Assembly: GCA_018398765.1 (NCBI GenBank)
Contig: JAHBMJ010000455.1
Span: 50,367-114,366, forward strand
Source of the DNA: Chromera velia
Lineage: Eukaryota > Sar > Chromeraceae
Length of the DNA: 64,000 nt
Direction of reading: 5' to 3'
The translations under genes were made by a program, and so were the position numbers. Of the stretch, positions 13,601 to 25,267 are shown one piece after another; position 1 is the stretch's first letter; each line of letters starts with the position of its first letter. Below the pieces are notes generated by a model. The model saw only the letters and a program-made list of their open reading frames with translations, was not told the origin of the DNA and did not search any database.

Positions 13601-13621
13601 GGGAACGGTAAGGAACTTCAT
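10607..13621 (-). CDS. Oocyst-wall-protein-like secreted Cys-rich repeat protein, frameshifted
   Basis: Exons on the minus strand are 13621-13421, 13291-12045 and 11806-10607. The product starts with a hydrophobic signal peptide (MKFLTVPAAFAVAVA). It then carries about 14 modules of the form CPxG...C separated by Thr/Ser/Val-rich spacers of 30-50 residues, and ends in a Gly/His-rich tail. The two-cysteine CP(K/P/E/D)G modules and the secretion signal resemble Cryptosporidium/Toxoplasma oocyst wall proteins (COWP/OWP), which are disulfide cross-linked in cyst walls. Homology should be confirmed because the modules are short and simple. Exon 3 contains an exact 20-bp tandem duplication (11581-11600 and 11601-11620). 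With both copies the frame is lost and stops near 11563. With a single copy the three exons would total 876 codons including the TAA stop. The gene may therefore be a recent pseudogene allele, or the duplication may be an assembly error. Confidence 0.75.
11581..11620. repeat. Exact 20-bp tandem duplication in coding exon
   Basis: The unit TCTCGGTGTAAGAGGAAGAG occurs twice back to back. It sits inside the coding sequence of the oocyst-wall-like gene, between the SSSYTET and PALVKYS segments. Twenty is not a multiple of three, so it shifts the frame. Confidence 0.95.
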
Positions 13622-14394
13622 CTTCAGTTAGCAATTGATAGAAAGTGATCAACAAGAAAGGTTGGAAGGCTTCAAACACTTTCAAATAAACACCTTTTAA
13701 CGTAAACAGATTGGAAACTTGCTGCCAACGATATGGTTTGAGAGTAGAGGGAGGTGCATGGAAAGAGATCACTCAATCAATTGCAGCTGTGCAAAACTCT
13801 TTAGCTGCCTCTCCTTATAAGCAATCTATTTTTGTTGCAGTGTTGCAAAGCGAACTGCGCGGCGCGCCCTGGCGCGCGTTGCCGGCCGGGGCGGGGCCTC
13901 CTTCTTAATTGCCTGCGGGGCGGCGGGGCCGTGGGCCCATTTAGGCCCATACGCATGCCAGGGCCCTGGGCCTCGGTTTTTGTTTTTTATACCACTAGTA
14001 GACGAAAGTCTGCCAAGACAAGACATGTCACAAAGCCCTCGCAGGGGTATTTTGTGCAACATCTCTTTTCGGCATCGACTCACCGCGATCTTTCGTGACC
14101 ATCTAGACTAGTCTAGACAAAATTTAGCAGAATTAATGAGGATCAAATAACATGCACATATTCTGCAGCAGTGCATGGCGGCATAGTCCTTATCGCATTA
14201 GTCCCGCCAATTCGATCCAACCCCGTGCCAGGCAGGACCTCCGAGAAGCCATATTTTAATGCCTATTTGTTCTTTTTGCTGGCAAAAGTCAAAACTATTG
14301 TTCACATGCTTTATTAAGATAATGCGAAAACCGATTTCTACATATTTTTACCCCCCTGGCGCTGCCTACTTTTTTATCAGAGCTCCAATCGAAG

Positions 14395-14535
14395 GCGCCG
14401 AAATCTGCCTGGTGGGCTATCGGTACCTACCGAAATCCCCCCCCAGGCGCCTTCAGTGCCCACCGAAATCCGCCGTGAGGCGCCTTCGGCGCCGAAAGTT
14501 GCCCCTGTGGGCCTTCGCCCCACCGAAATCTGCCC
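14395..14535. repeat. Degenerate tandem repeat with CCGAAATC core
   Basis: Five imperfect copies of a unit containing (A/G)CCGAAATC(C/T)GCC and GGCGCCTTC occur within 140 bp, directly left of the MITE at 14540. Units are about 20-35 bp and alternate with GTGGGC. The run is not coding. Confidence 0.6.
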
Positions 14536-14539
14536 AGCC

Positions 14540-14798
14540 CTAGGCGTGATCCCAATATATTTATTTACATTAAAGTGACGATGATTTCACTTTAAATAAA
14601 TAATTTAAAACATTAAAACACTTAAAGAAGAAAAGTTGGAACTATAAGTGAAAGAGAACATTACTTTTCTAGCGTTCTTTGCGGAGTAGTTTTAAAGTGC
14701 TAGTTAAAGTATTTAAAAGGAAAATTTTCAAATTTACAGTTAAAGTCGGGACGTCATCACTTTATTTAAAATTTTAAAACTATTGGGATCACGCCTAG
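14540..14798. mobile_element. hAT-like MITE, 259 bp, perfect 8-bp target duplication
   Basis: The terminal inverted repeats read CTAGGCGTGATCCCAATA on the left and the exact complement on the right (14781-14798). The element is flanked by GCCCAGCC on both sides (14532-14539 and 14799-14806). This perfect 8-bp target site duplication is typical of the hAT superfamily. The interior is AT-rich, with a subterminal TTAAAGTGA/TCACTTTA motif repeated in both orientations. There is no coding capacity. Confidence 0.9.
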
Positions 14799-15872
14799 GC
14801 CCAGCCCCCCGATCGGAAGTTAGCCACTGCCAGGGGGGTACATATTTTCCTTTTTACAGGAAGTTTAGCTATATATTTGGCTATACTTCTATCCAGAGGG
14901 CCCAACTTTAGCTAGATTAATTGGCTAAACCAATTAACTTCTATGTTCGCTCAGAACTTCGCTGCATATTAAATTTGATTTATACTTTTACCACATCATT
15001 TAATGTTTTCTCAAAACAGACAATCGACAGAAATTTACTCTTGTGCGTATGGTACGCACATAAGCAAATATGAGCAAACCTCTGCACATGCGATTTCAAA
15101 AAAGTTTGACGCCTTGCACGCGAATCATGTTGGTCTCCGATGATGGCAGTGTGACCAACTGCATGAACGTTCACACATTGTCCTTCTCATTTTTTCATTT
15201 CATGAAGATGGCGATGAAGGTCGTTTTCAGTGAGGCGCATACAGCACAGATCAACCAATGCATCGAGAAAATATTCACTGAATCACACATTCACACGGGC
15301 ACATAAACATGCACACGTACTTGCAGTCTAGAAGGTACAAAAATAGCGTAAATACAGAAGCCTCGCTCGACTCCCTGTCCGTGTGCGAAGAAAGGAGGAA
15401 CGTGCAGAGAATGCAAGTCCGACTTCAAGTTGGAGGAGGCGGGAGGGAGGACAGTTTTTCGAACGAAAGAAAGAAAGGGTCTAGCAAAGGGAAAGCGCGT
15501 TTGCGTAGAGAGCTCTTTGATTCTCGCACTTTCTGCATGTGCATTTGATGTTGGCCACCCTTCACTGTCGATGTTTTCTCAGGCTCGGCACGCTGCCTTT
15601 GCCCTTTGTCTGTCAGCACACAACCAAATGAGGCCAACGTTCAGGCATCAATTCTCCCTGCAGTAGTCACTTCCTTCTTTCTAGTTCTTCCTATAATTTT
15701 TCTTTTCTTTCATTTAATGGTCTTCTTGCCTGTCCAGAAAGACCTGCCTGTTCGTCCTCCCACTCGATCTGCGGCTGGAGGCGCCTCTCACCCCCCCCCC
15801 CCCTCAGCAGGGGGAACAACCCTCTCCTGCAGCCTCCTTCTCCTTCCTGCTTCTGCAGCCTCATGGGGGGGA

Positions 15873-17963
15873 TCAGTGTCTGTCTGGGGGAGCTTCTGTT
15901 GCCGTCTCTCCTTTTTCTTCTCCCCCTGCACGTGTCTCTCCGGTCTCTCGTGAGTGGTCATTCGGAAACGGCGACACCCCAGCTGCAGTCTCTGTATCTG
16001 GGTTTGGGTTCGACCCACTGTCCTCCTCAAGCGGCTTCTGTTCTCTCGGGCCAGTGGGTTCTTCTGCAGCCTGACCCTCTTCTTTCCCTTTGCCCTCCTC
16101 GCCTCCTTCTTTTTTGTTTCTTGATTCGGGGGTGACGGCCCCCCCCCCCTCTGCAGCAGGCTCGGCTTCACTCCCTACAGACTCCTTCTGCGTAGCCACG
16201 TCGCCTTCTGCTTTGCTCTCTGCAGATTCATTATTCTTCGCCGGCGCTTCTTTTGTCTCTACCTCCTCAGTTTCCTCATCTTCTTTGTCCTCGCCTTCTG
16301 CTGCCTCTCTGGCTGCTGGATCGGCTTCTCCTTCTGTCTCTACCGCCTCCTCCCCCTTCTTTTTTGCATGCTCATCCTCTTCGATCGGGTTTTTTTCTTC
16401 TTCTTCTTCTTCTAGCAGGTCTTCTGCTGTCTTGAACTCCGGAGACGGGACGTCGTTCCTAGCCTCTCCCTTCTCCCCCTTTTCTTTTTCTGCTGTCGTC
16501 GGCGTCTCTTTTCCCCCCTCCTCCTCTCCTTTTGCCGTCTCACCCCCCTCTGTTTTCTCAAGAGGGTCGCTGGAGGATTCGGCAGGCAGGGCAGCAGTGT
16601 CGAGAGCTGTGGCGCCGGGATCCTCTCCTACCTCGTCTGCAGGGCCGAGGGTGGCCCCCTGCTCGTCAAGATCCTCAGTGACCTGAAGGGGGGGGGAGGG
16701 AATTAAGGCAGTAGTTGGTTCATTTTAAAGTAGACAAGAACTTCAGTAATCTGTTGAGGAGTCGCGGCAGGACGTAGGACAAAAGGAGAGACTGTGCATG
16801 GTGGAGAGGACGGAACAGGGACGGCAAAATGAAACGATGAAAAGAAGTGTGGATTCATTGACGGCCTGTGCCCACTGATTGACTGCACATCTCTCTGATA
16901 AGTCTCAACAACATTTGACAAAGGATCGATGCCACACATAAATGGTTGAAATTCAAGTTTCAGCGCAGAGCTGCGGACGTCATCGAGTCCCTTCAGACTA
17001 TATTCCCCGTCTTGATATTTTCTTGTAACATGATTTGAAAGCAACCGACAACGAATGCCACTCCAGCCAATTGGCGTTGACGCACGCACCTGCAGAGCGT
17101 TGTCCTCCGTATCCCCTGGCTGCGGGTTCCTTGCTGGGTAGGGAGACGCTCCCTCGGAAGTGGGGGTTTCGTCCTCTCCTCTGTTGCCTGCTTCTTCTTC
17201 TTCTTCTTCTTCCTCGTCGCCTGTGGAGCTGTCCTGGATCGCTCTGTTCTTCAGGGTTTTCTCGTTCACGTATTCTTTCATGGACTTCGCGAGGGCAGTG
17301 CCCAGACCCTCGATGTCCTTCTGCACCTTGTGCTCTCCCACCATCAGCTGCCGAAGGTTCCTCATGATCGCCTTCTGGTGCTCGAAGTCCCCGATGCCCA
17401 TCTGGCACAGGTGCTGCTGCCTGAGGCGGTGCACCTGCACCCAGGAGCACAGGTTCTGCGAGAACGTCAGGGAATAGTCAGGGAACCCAATCACTTCAGC
17501 GAAGGTGCCCCAGTCCTGGGGATCCCACCTTCTGCACACACACGTACGCACACGCACACACATACACGCACACACACACACATACACACACACACACACA
17601 GGGGCGTATGAAAGCAGAATAGGTGTCCATACACCAAGACCTGCAGGGAGGATAGGCGTGCCATCTACACACATAAGTGAGTGTGCGTGAGAGAGAAAAG
17701 AGAGCAGAAAGAGAGAGGGTTGGTATGTGACGTGGTATCTCAAAGTTGGTGTGCGGCTTAACAATGGGGGAAATTGAATGGGGATGATGAGTACCGTCGG
17801 CCGCAGACTGACTGACCTTTGCCAACCATAGATGGATTTGCAACGAAAACAAGACGGCTTTGTGTTCTGACCTGTAATCTCTTTCCTTGATGGGGAGGGC
17901 GGCGAAGTCCTTCAGGGCCATTCTCTGCCTCTCCTTGAGGGCCTCTGAGATCTCTGCCTCCAT
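15873..17963 (-). CDS. SAM-like domain protein with long acidic tail, 3 exons
   Basis: Exons on the minus strand are 17963-17872, 17531-17090 and 16682-15873, totalling 447 residues. After about 30 residues comes a segment (about residues 32-95) with the spacing of a sterile alpha motif domain: W-x-x-V-x-GF-x-x-Y-x-x-x-F-x-x-N near its start and L-x-x-x-x-L-x-x-MGI-x-x-x-x-H-x-x-x-I near its end. SAM domains mediate protein-protein binding. A Glu run follows, and then about 270 residues rich in Glu, Lys, Ala, Thr and Pro, predicted to be disordered. An alternative model extends exon 1 to a GTCAGTCAG donor at 17815 and uses a 41-nt exon near 17640; phase also fits. Family and role are not known. 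Confidence 0.7.
17540..17603. repeat. (CA)n microsatellite
   Basis: Alternating CACACA/CGCACA/TACACA lies within the first intron of the SAM-like gene. On the coding strand it is (TG)n directly upstream of the acceptor. Confidence 0.85.
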
Positions 17964-20900
17964 CCTGTTTTATCCCAGCTGGAGGGTAGGCTTCAGATGG
18001 ACAGTCTCGTGGCAGTGAATGTGGGGGACTCTATTTTCAAGAACGGTTGAACAAGAGCTTATCCACCAGACGCTCTCCTGTTTCAATTAAGCGGAAGCAC
18101 GTGCAACGATGTCTACGGACGTCGATCTTTTGCACGACCGACTCAAGGATCAGACAAAGGTGCATGCTTCAAGATAGCTGGGCTTCAAGATCGATGCAGG
18201 TGGAAAAAGGCATCGATCGCGTCTCCACAGAAACGAATTCGGCATGCATGCGCAGCGCGCTTTCAATTCATGGCGGCGCGCGCGCGGCGGGGTCCCTTAA
18301 TTGGGGCGCGCCCCACAGCTGCATGAAAGCAGCACCGCTCCTTAATCTTAGAAAAAGCCTAAGATTCAGGTAAGAAAAAGCTATAATGCCTTGGGAGCTT
18401 AGCACTCCAACTAGGGCTGCGCATATTCTAACTAACTAATAGTTACCAACTAACAAACTAACTAATTAACTTAGTCTAACTAATTAACTAGCTGATCAGG
18501 GGACCTTTAGTAAGTCCTTTACCTGAGAAAAATTTATGATCTTGGAAAAATAGAAAAAACTAAAGATATTGTAAACTAAATGAACTATATAAAAAAATAG
18601 GACTCATAACGTACTGATAATGTATATAGTGTTGAACTGTATTAAACTACAAATTACGTTACAATTTACGTATCATAATTTATCGTAATGTTGCAAACTC
18701 TGTCTTCAAATTAACGTCTTTTTTAATCTAGTTTTGAATAAATATAAGTGAAAACTGATAGTTCAAAATATAATACTGTAGCACATTCTAGGCAAGGGCT
18801 TAAAAGAGTGAGATTGAACACTCTGGCACAACTCACTTATCAACTGAATGTCTTTTGTAATAAAAATTCATTATCAAGCAGAAGAGCGCAACAATGTTTA
18901 CATTTTTTTTTAATGAGAGAAAAGAAACGCGCTTCAGACAGGCGAGGGAGCGCTTCAGACAGCCCCCCGACAAAGAAGCTGTCTCATGCATCTTGTTCAT
19001 TTGTCTGTACGTGTTTCTTTGTGGACGTGCCCGCGGCTTTCGTTGGATCGTTGGCACCTGCATACAACGCGTTCAAGACTTGCTCCTCTTCTTTTGTTCT
19101 TTTGTCAAAGGACCTCTTTGATCCGAATTGATCGATCGAGGTGCTTTTTCTCAGGCTGCTCTTCTTGTCCTGGTGAAAGGGAAATACTTTGTGTCTTCCA
19201 AAGGAAACAGCACTTACGGCAAAAAACAATGAAAGCACAAGATCTATCAAGCCGACGAGACGGCGCAAAAAAGGAAGCGAGGAAGGAAGAAGGAAAAAAA
19301 GAGGCAGAAAGAAAGAGAAAAAACAAAAAGAAAAGAAAAGAAAAGAGAGAAGACAAGCATGAACGTCTCAGACATCCTTCCGCGTTCTGTCTGCCTGTCT
19401 GTGTACGATGGCGAAGTGTGTCTGTCTGGACCGATCAAAGGACACATGCAGAGATCTTTCCCGCGGTCCAAAGAATTGGTGTGCAAAGAAGTGCGACAAA
19501 AAGGATCCTCTAATTCTCTCTGCCTGTCTGCCCGTCTGTCTGAACATTCAATTTCTACCCAGTCGGCATAATCTGTTTAGTGGTTGGTTGGCTCACTGAC
19601 TCACTTCCTCACCCATTCCTTCATCACGCAGACGCAGCAGGCCAGCTAGTCCAATCGAGACAGCTAGGGTCTGAATTCATCACATCGCATGACAGAATTG
19701 TACAAGATCGAACAGACAACGAAAATCGGACAGAAGACGAGGAGGCAAAGCATACAAACAAAAGGTGAGATTCCGTGAGAAAACCATCTCTACTCAAACG
19801 CACTCAGTCACTCAGTCACTCAGTCACTCACTCACTCACTCACTCACTCACTCATGCACAAAAGTAGGCAGTAAGAGGTTCACAGGAATGCACGTAATGG
19901 AACAGCATAAGCCTCTCCCTCCGATTCTTAATTTCTTTTACTGTGCATGGTTTTGCGTTTTGGTGTCTGTCCACTAACTCAATTCCTCTTCTCTCTCTCT
20001 CTCTGCCCCTCCCTACTTCTCGCTCCTTTTCCCCGGTTGCTCTCTTCCCTTCCATCCCTGTTTCTCTATTGAACAACCAATGCGTGAATACATGGAAGAA
20101 GCAGTGTGGTCAAAGTGTTTTCTCTGGATTACCTTTTTTCTTTTTCTCTTATTGATGAACACACTCAGTCATCTATAAATCCATTCACGCAAACTCATCA
20201 ACATACACGTTCAATCACGCATGCTTGATTTTTTTTTAATTTCCCTTGTATGGGAAGAGGAGCGTGAAACCACCGGAATCTTGATTCTTTCCTCTGCAAC
20301 CATCCATTTGTTTTTGTTTTCTTTTTTTTTTTTTTGTTCTTCGTCGTCTCACATGGCTCTCTGCTTCTCATGTGATACCTTGCCCATGCTCTTTTCGCCG
20401 TCTTTCTGCTTTAACATGTCTGCTCCTCTTCCTTACAGGATCTTTGAAACACAAACAACTCGTTGCGTGTGTGTGTGTGTGTGTGTGCGTGCGTGCGCGT
20501 GCTTCTTTTTTGTTTTTGCTGTTCTCTCTTAGGAATTCGCGTTTATTCTCTATTCTCGATTGTCCCTTTCTTCTGGCGGGACATACACAGAGCGATGAAG
20601 TGACGGCTCTTGGTGCTTTCCGATGCAGATAGGGAAGACGAAAGGAAAACGACAAACAGCAGACACATGCGAAGGATGCAACAGAGCAGTGGTGAAGGAG
20701 AGGAAGAAAAACGTTTCCCATGAAAAATAGACCAACTGAGGTTGGATACAGAAACGTGGTTGCGGGTCATTCTCGATCGGTGTCTTTTCTCTCGCATGCA
20801 ACTTTCTGTTTCGCACGCGCAGTTGTTCGTTCGTGCATTGACTGTGTACAGGTCTTCGGTCCCTCATTTTTCTTCTGCAATTTCTCTTCGGGAAAATACG

Positions 20901-22357
20901 GATCAAGCAGGCAGTCAGTCTCCTGACGTAGAAAAGAGGGGAAGAACTTCGGGCCCCAAACGTCAGTGAAGTGCACTTCACATAGAGACACACACGCTTT
21001 TTGTTTTTCCACTACCTTTCCCTTTGCATCCTTCCTTCCCTAACCGATGAAGGAGCTCCTGGAAATCCTCACCTCTCTACTCATGGAGTCATTGTTTCGG
21101 CCAACGGATGGCCTTTTTTTTGTTTTTGTTTGTTTTTATTTTCAATTTGTTTGCAAGCACTTTGACTTTTCCATTTCATTCGTTCGTTCACAAACTCGCT
21201 ACATTCTCCATCCATCTATTCATGAATTCACTCATTTTTCATTTCTGCAACGCGGAGTGTAAGCGCGCCTTGCGACACTCCTCTTCTCATACACACATTC
21301 GTTTTTTTCGTTAATTTTCTTCCGACCCGTGAGCCCCGAGGGAGGAGGGTCTCTTTTCATCTCCTTCTTCTTCTTGCTGCTGCTCTTCTTCTTCTTCTTG
21401 CTGATCGATCGAGTGGGTGGGTGGGTGCGGCACTGTGGCATTGGTTGTTCGTTGGCTCTCTTTCCAAGATGACTTGAAAACACAAGCTTGCGCCTCCTGC
21501 TCTTCGTGGTTTCTTTCGCAGCCTCTGTTGCTGTCACGCATGCAAAAGAAGAGCTCCCTTCTGACTGCGAAGACTGACAAGAGAAGACTGCTTGTAAGCA
21601 GACGGAAGAAAAAGGAGAACAGGTGCCGACTCCTCTGACCCTGGTTTACTCAATGGAGGAAAGAGAGACAATGAGAGCGACAGAGGAAAGATGAAAGAAT
21701 CACAGACAGAGAGAAATGAAATCAAACAGTAATAGAAGGAGAGACAGGGAGAATAAAGTCACCTACGGACGTGCCGTACTGTACCATTTCATCGTTCTTC
21801 GTTTCGTTTTTTCTTTTTCCCAAAGGCTTTCTCTTCCGCAAAAGGTTTTTTTCTTGCTTGTGCAACTTTCTAGAAACCTTTCTATCTGTGGACCTGCCTC
21901 CTTCATTGATGGAAACCTCCACTTTGCATTTTTCTACCAGAGCAGGAAGGAACGTTGCCTCTGCTAATTTCAATGCTACGAACCAAAAAAAGAGGGGGGG
22001 GCACCTGTCCCTTAGGTCAACCTCCATCACGAAAAAGTCCAGAGAGTTTGCCTGCCACAGCAAGGGCTGGCAATGGGAAGGGGAAAGAAGTGAAGAAATT
22101 GGAGGTGTTCATGGGTGGGGTCTCTCTCTCTCTCTCTCTCTCTACCTGGATGGATGGATGGATAAATGACGTTGTTTTTGAACCCTCAAGGCTCCCTCCC
22201 TCCCTCCCTCCCTCCCTCCCCTGCGTGGGTGAGTGAGTGAGTGAGGGAACGGAGGGTCAATCAACAGACGGGAGGGAAGCATCGCTTGATGAATTGAACT
22301 CTCTCTGCTGCAACTCGTGAAGGTAACTGATCTTCTCTCTCTCTCGTTCTTCCCTTC
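17964..22357. other. Intergenic region, no supported gene
   Basis: Upstream of the SAM-like gene lies a GC-rich island with GCATGCATGCGC and GGCGCGCGCGCGGCGG (18240-18315). The stretch at 18.4-18.9 kb is AT-rich with repeated ACTAACT/ATTAACT words. The stretch at 19-22.3 kb is dominated by simple sequence: CACT/CAGT repeats at 19800-19855, a (GT)n run near 20465-20495, CT runs near 22110-22140, and TCCC and GTGA repeats at 22190-22245. The many short open frames here have no recognisable similarity and look like pyrimidine-rich shadows. I cannot exclude small exons. Confidence 0.45.
19798..19856. repeat. (CACT/CAGT)n microsatellite
   Basis: A run of ACTC/AGTC tetranucleotides passes from CAGTCACT units into pure CACT units. 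Confidence 0.85.
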
Positions 22358-24098
22358 CTAGAGGTACAACTCTCTGGCCTCCCCAGGCAACCCGAAATTA
22401 TTGTAGAGAAACCTCAAAGCCGAGAGCGCCAAAGACGGCTCTAGACTGGACCACTCGAACCCCCTCGCCCTCTCTTCTCTTGATGCTTCCCCGTTGGCGC
22501 CCCCCTCCATTCCCACGTGCAATGCCAGAGACCTAAGGGGCACCAACAGCCGGACATGCCGCGTCCGTGCGAAGTTCGACAAATCCCAGTCGGTGAAGAA
22601 ACGGCCGGCAAACTGTTCGATCAACCGAACGAGAAAATCCACTTCGTGGATCGAACCGGCATGACCCACAGACTTCTTCTCACACACACCGACTGTCGAG
22701 TGACGACGGTCCCCAAAGGCGTTTTCTGCGCTCTTCTCTAACTCAAAGCATGCAACATCAGGATGCATGTGGGAATGGGAGTTGAAGAGGGAGAAAAACC
22801 CGCCAAACAAACCAGCCTCCCTGCTTGCCCGCATCAACCCTACAGCCTCACTCCACCAGTCTGGTCTCACCACAAGGTCAGAGTCTATCACGGCAATGTG
22901 CGTGTAAAAAGGAACCTCAGACGGATCTGGGTATGCTGAAAGGACATTTGTAAGGAGACGGAGAACTGGTGGTTTTGTCTTTTCTGGAAGGAGACGGAGG
23001 GAGAGAACGGAAAGAAGAACCTGAGTGTTCAAGTTGGCCTGCTCTGGCGGGGAGAGTGTTTCGAAAAAAAATGATTTGGAGGCAAAAGATGAATTGGAAA
23101 AGGAAGAGACACCGTCCTCCCTCCCTTCTGTCTCCCTGTCTCCCCGTCTCCTATGCAGAATCCTCACGCCGTCTCCAAACCACTCGAAAAGGTGGCGGTC
23201 CGGAAGAGCGAGTGGATCCTGGTTGAGGACCCAAATATCCTCTGGAGGGACGGTGTCCTTCAGGGAGGCGGCACAGAGACGCACGTAGGCCGGCCGACGC
23301 ATAACGGGGACCAGCACAGCCACTCGGTGTCCTTCTCTTGCTCCAGTTGACAGCGGGGCACAGGGTGAGGGGAGTGTGCGGGACAGAGTACAGAGAGGCC
23401 AGCGCTGGTGGTTTGGGGCTTCACGGCGCTCCTCTTCCTTCTCGTCGTTCATGTATTCCTTTGCAGTCACGTTGCTGTAGATATTGTTGTTTGCGTTGAC
23501 AGCTGCACACGTGAAGCGAGAGACGAGAAATGAGTGAGAGTAGACAGAAGTACAAACAGACAGACGGACAAGCGAGCAGGCTAACAGATCCGTGAACGCA
23601 CCCACTCACCCACCGTCATTCGTTGCTCGCTGACTTAGTCATTCACGCACACTCGCACTCAATGACTCCAACGCACGCTTAATCAGTCAGTGGTACAGCT
23701 GAAATGCCGTGCCTTCAGTTCGATCGTGCATGTGTTGACAATCGCGTACATGCATCATTCGTTTTTCTGCAAGACCCCTTCACGGGATGCCTTTCTGACT
23801 GACATGGTTTCTTTGGGTGTTCAGTGAACTCTTGGAGCAAAGTACTGTTTCCGTTCTCCTCCAAGAGGCCCTCCCAAGCGAGACCTCTTGTTGATAGCCG
23901 AGTCCAGCTTTCGAATTCTTTTTCTGTCGAGTGGACAAGGTAGACGGCTGGTTCAAAACTGGACGGAACACCGAACGCCTTGGCCGTGCTCTGTCCCTGC
24001 ATCGGCCCTGCTGTACAGGAAAGGAAGAGAAAAGGCACGAGCAGAGGGAGCAGCAGGGACAGCCCCCAGGAACGGAGCCCCTCCCTAACCGCGGTCAT
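22358..24098 (-). CDS. Putative GT-A fold glycosyltransferase with signal anchor, 2 exons
   Basis: Exons 24098-23804 and 23502-22358 on the minus strand join in phase and give 479 residues ending in TAG. Residues about 13-31 form a hydrophobic segment (LSLLLPLLVPFLFLS) suited to a signal peptide or type II membrane anchor. The segment starting HRVAVLVPVMRRPAYVRLC (from residue 157) looks like the opening strand and helix of a nucleotide-sugar-binding GT-A fold. The segment HIAVIDSDLVVRPDWW (from about 300) contains a DxD-type metal-binding motif (DSD at 305-307). The pattern recalls GT2/GT13-type transferases, but I cannot name the family. It probably acts in the Golgi. The exon 1 donor is GTCAGTCAG, typical of this window. 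Sugar and acceptor are unknown. Confidence 0.6.
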
Positions 24099-24289
24099 CG
24101 ATCCACTAACGCACTCAACTCAACTCACCGCCAATCATGCCGTCAGCCAGCAGAGAAGCTGTGCTGCTCTATTTCCCCGTCATGCTCTTCGAGGCGACAT
24201 TGCACGCTTTCCACCGCTCCGACGAATGGTGGCCAGCATGCATGCATGGTGTCGATCTGTCTTAATTGCGCAGACATGCATGCATGCAC

Positions 24290-25169
24290 GTCCATCCGCG
24301 GCGCCGGGTGGCGCCGGGCGGCGCGAGTGGCCCCGGAAAGCGAAGCGGGGGGCACTTAGAAAACAGAAATACCCCAGCCCACGTGCATGCATGCACGTAC
24401 GCTGTCTTTCGGCAAAAACCCGGCCCCGAAAGGCTGAATTTTCACCATGCGTGCGTCAGATGGGGCGCTTACCCCCGGGCTTTTTTCCCGGGGGGGGGAG
24501 AGTTCCACGGCTTTTCCCGCGANGGGGGGGGGGGCGGTCAACTGGCCGGCGTGCGTCAATCATGCAGTTGTCATTTTTCTTGCTTTCCGGGGCCGTTCGC
24601 AAGCTTGCTTGCGTCAGATTTCGCGTCGCGCCATTTGCAAAGTCCCGCGCCGCGAATGGCGCCGGCATGCAGAATGGCGCCGCGTGCAGAATAATTAATT
24701 GAATTTAATTGGATCGATACAGATCGAGATTGAAACATGCATGATCGATCGATCGTGCATATGAATTCATCGATAATTGATATCGATGTGTATAGATCGA
24801 AACCGCGTTGATTGATGGGTCGATCCTTTCGATAGTGCAGTCGATCGAAATAGTTTAATTGCCGTCGATTGAAGCTGTTCTCTATAGAGGATTTCAGACT
24901 GTACAAATTCTCAGTAATTTCTCTCCAGAAGATGTTTGAATTCAGTGAAGCTTCAGACATCGACTGCTGACACAAAGCAATCACAGACAGGCATGAATCG
25001 TAATTTAGATATCGATTTTGATGTCACATGCAGATCGATATTGATTTTTTTTTTTTCACACGCCATTGGCGCACTACTTACCCACGCCTTCAATGGCGTG
25101 GCTAAAAAAATTGATGGCGCGGGATAATCGCGCGCCGCCCCGCACCACCCGGCGCCGCGGATGGATGTG
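24290..25169. repeat. GC-rich inverted arms about 0.8 kb apart
   Basis: The left arm 24290-24326 (TCCATCCGCGGCGCCGGGTG core) recurs in reverse complement at 25131-25169 with few mismatches. GCATGC-containing sequence lies outside both arms. This could be the ends of a foldback or TIR element or a repeated promoter-type island. No target duplication was identified. Confidence 0.5.
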
Positions 25170-25227
25170 TGCATGCAGGCGAAATCTCGATCCTTATAAT
25201 TCATGCATGCATGCATGCATGCAAGAA

Positions 25228-25267
<40 letters not shown>

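Larger units (their letters stand above)
13622..15872. other. Intergenic region with GC-rich islands and a hAT-like MITE
   Basis: No gene was recognised. Upstream of the oocyst-wall-like start, a very GC-rich island (13850-13980) rich in GGCGCGC and GGGCCC is followed by AT-rich DNA. Degenerate CCGAAATC repeats (14395-14535) abut a MITE (14540-14798). The region at 14.8-15.8 kb has only short shadow frames. A C-run at 15790-15804 lies near the 3' end of the SAM-like gene. Confidence 0.5.

Noticed and set aside
16090-16686. 198-codon Ser-rich plus-strand frame
   Set aside because: Antisense shadow of the Glu/Lys-rich third exon of the SAM-like gene.
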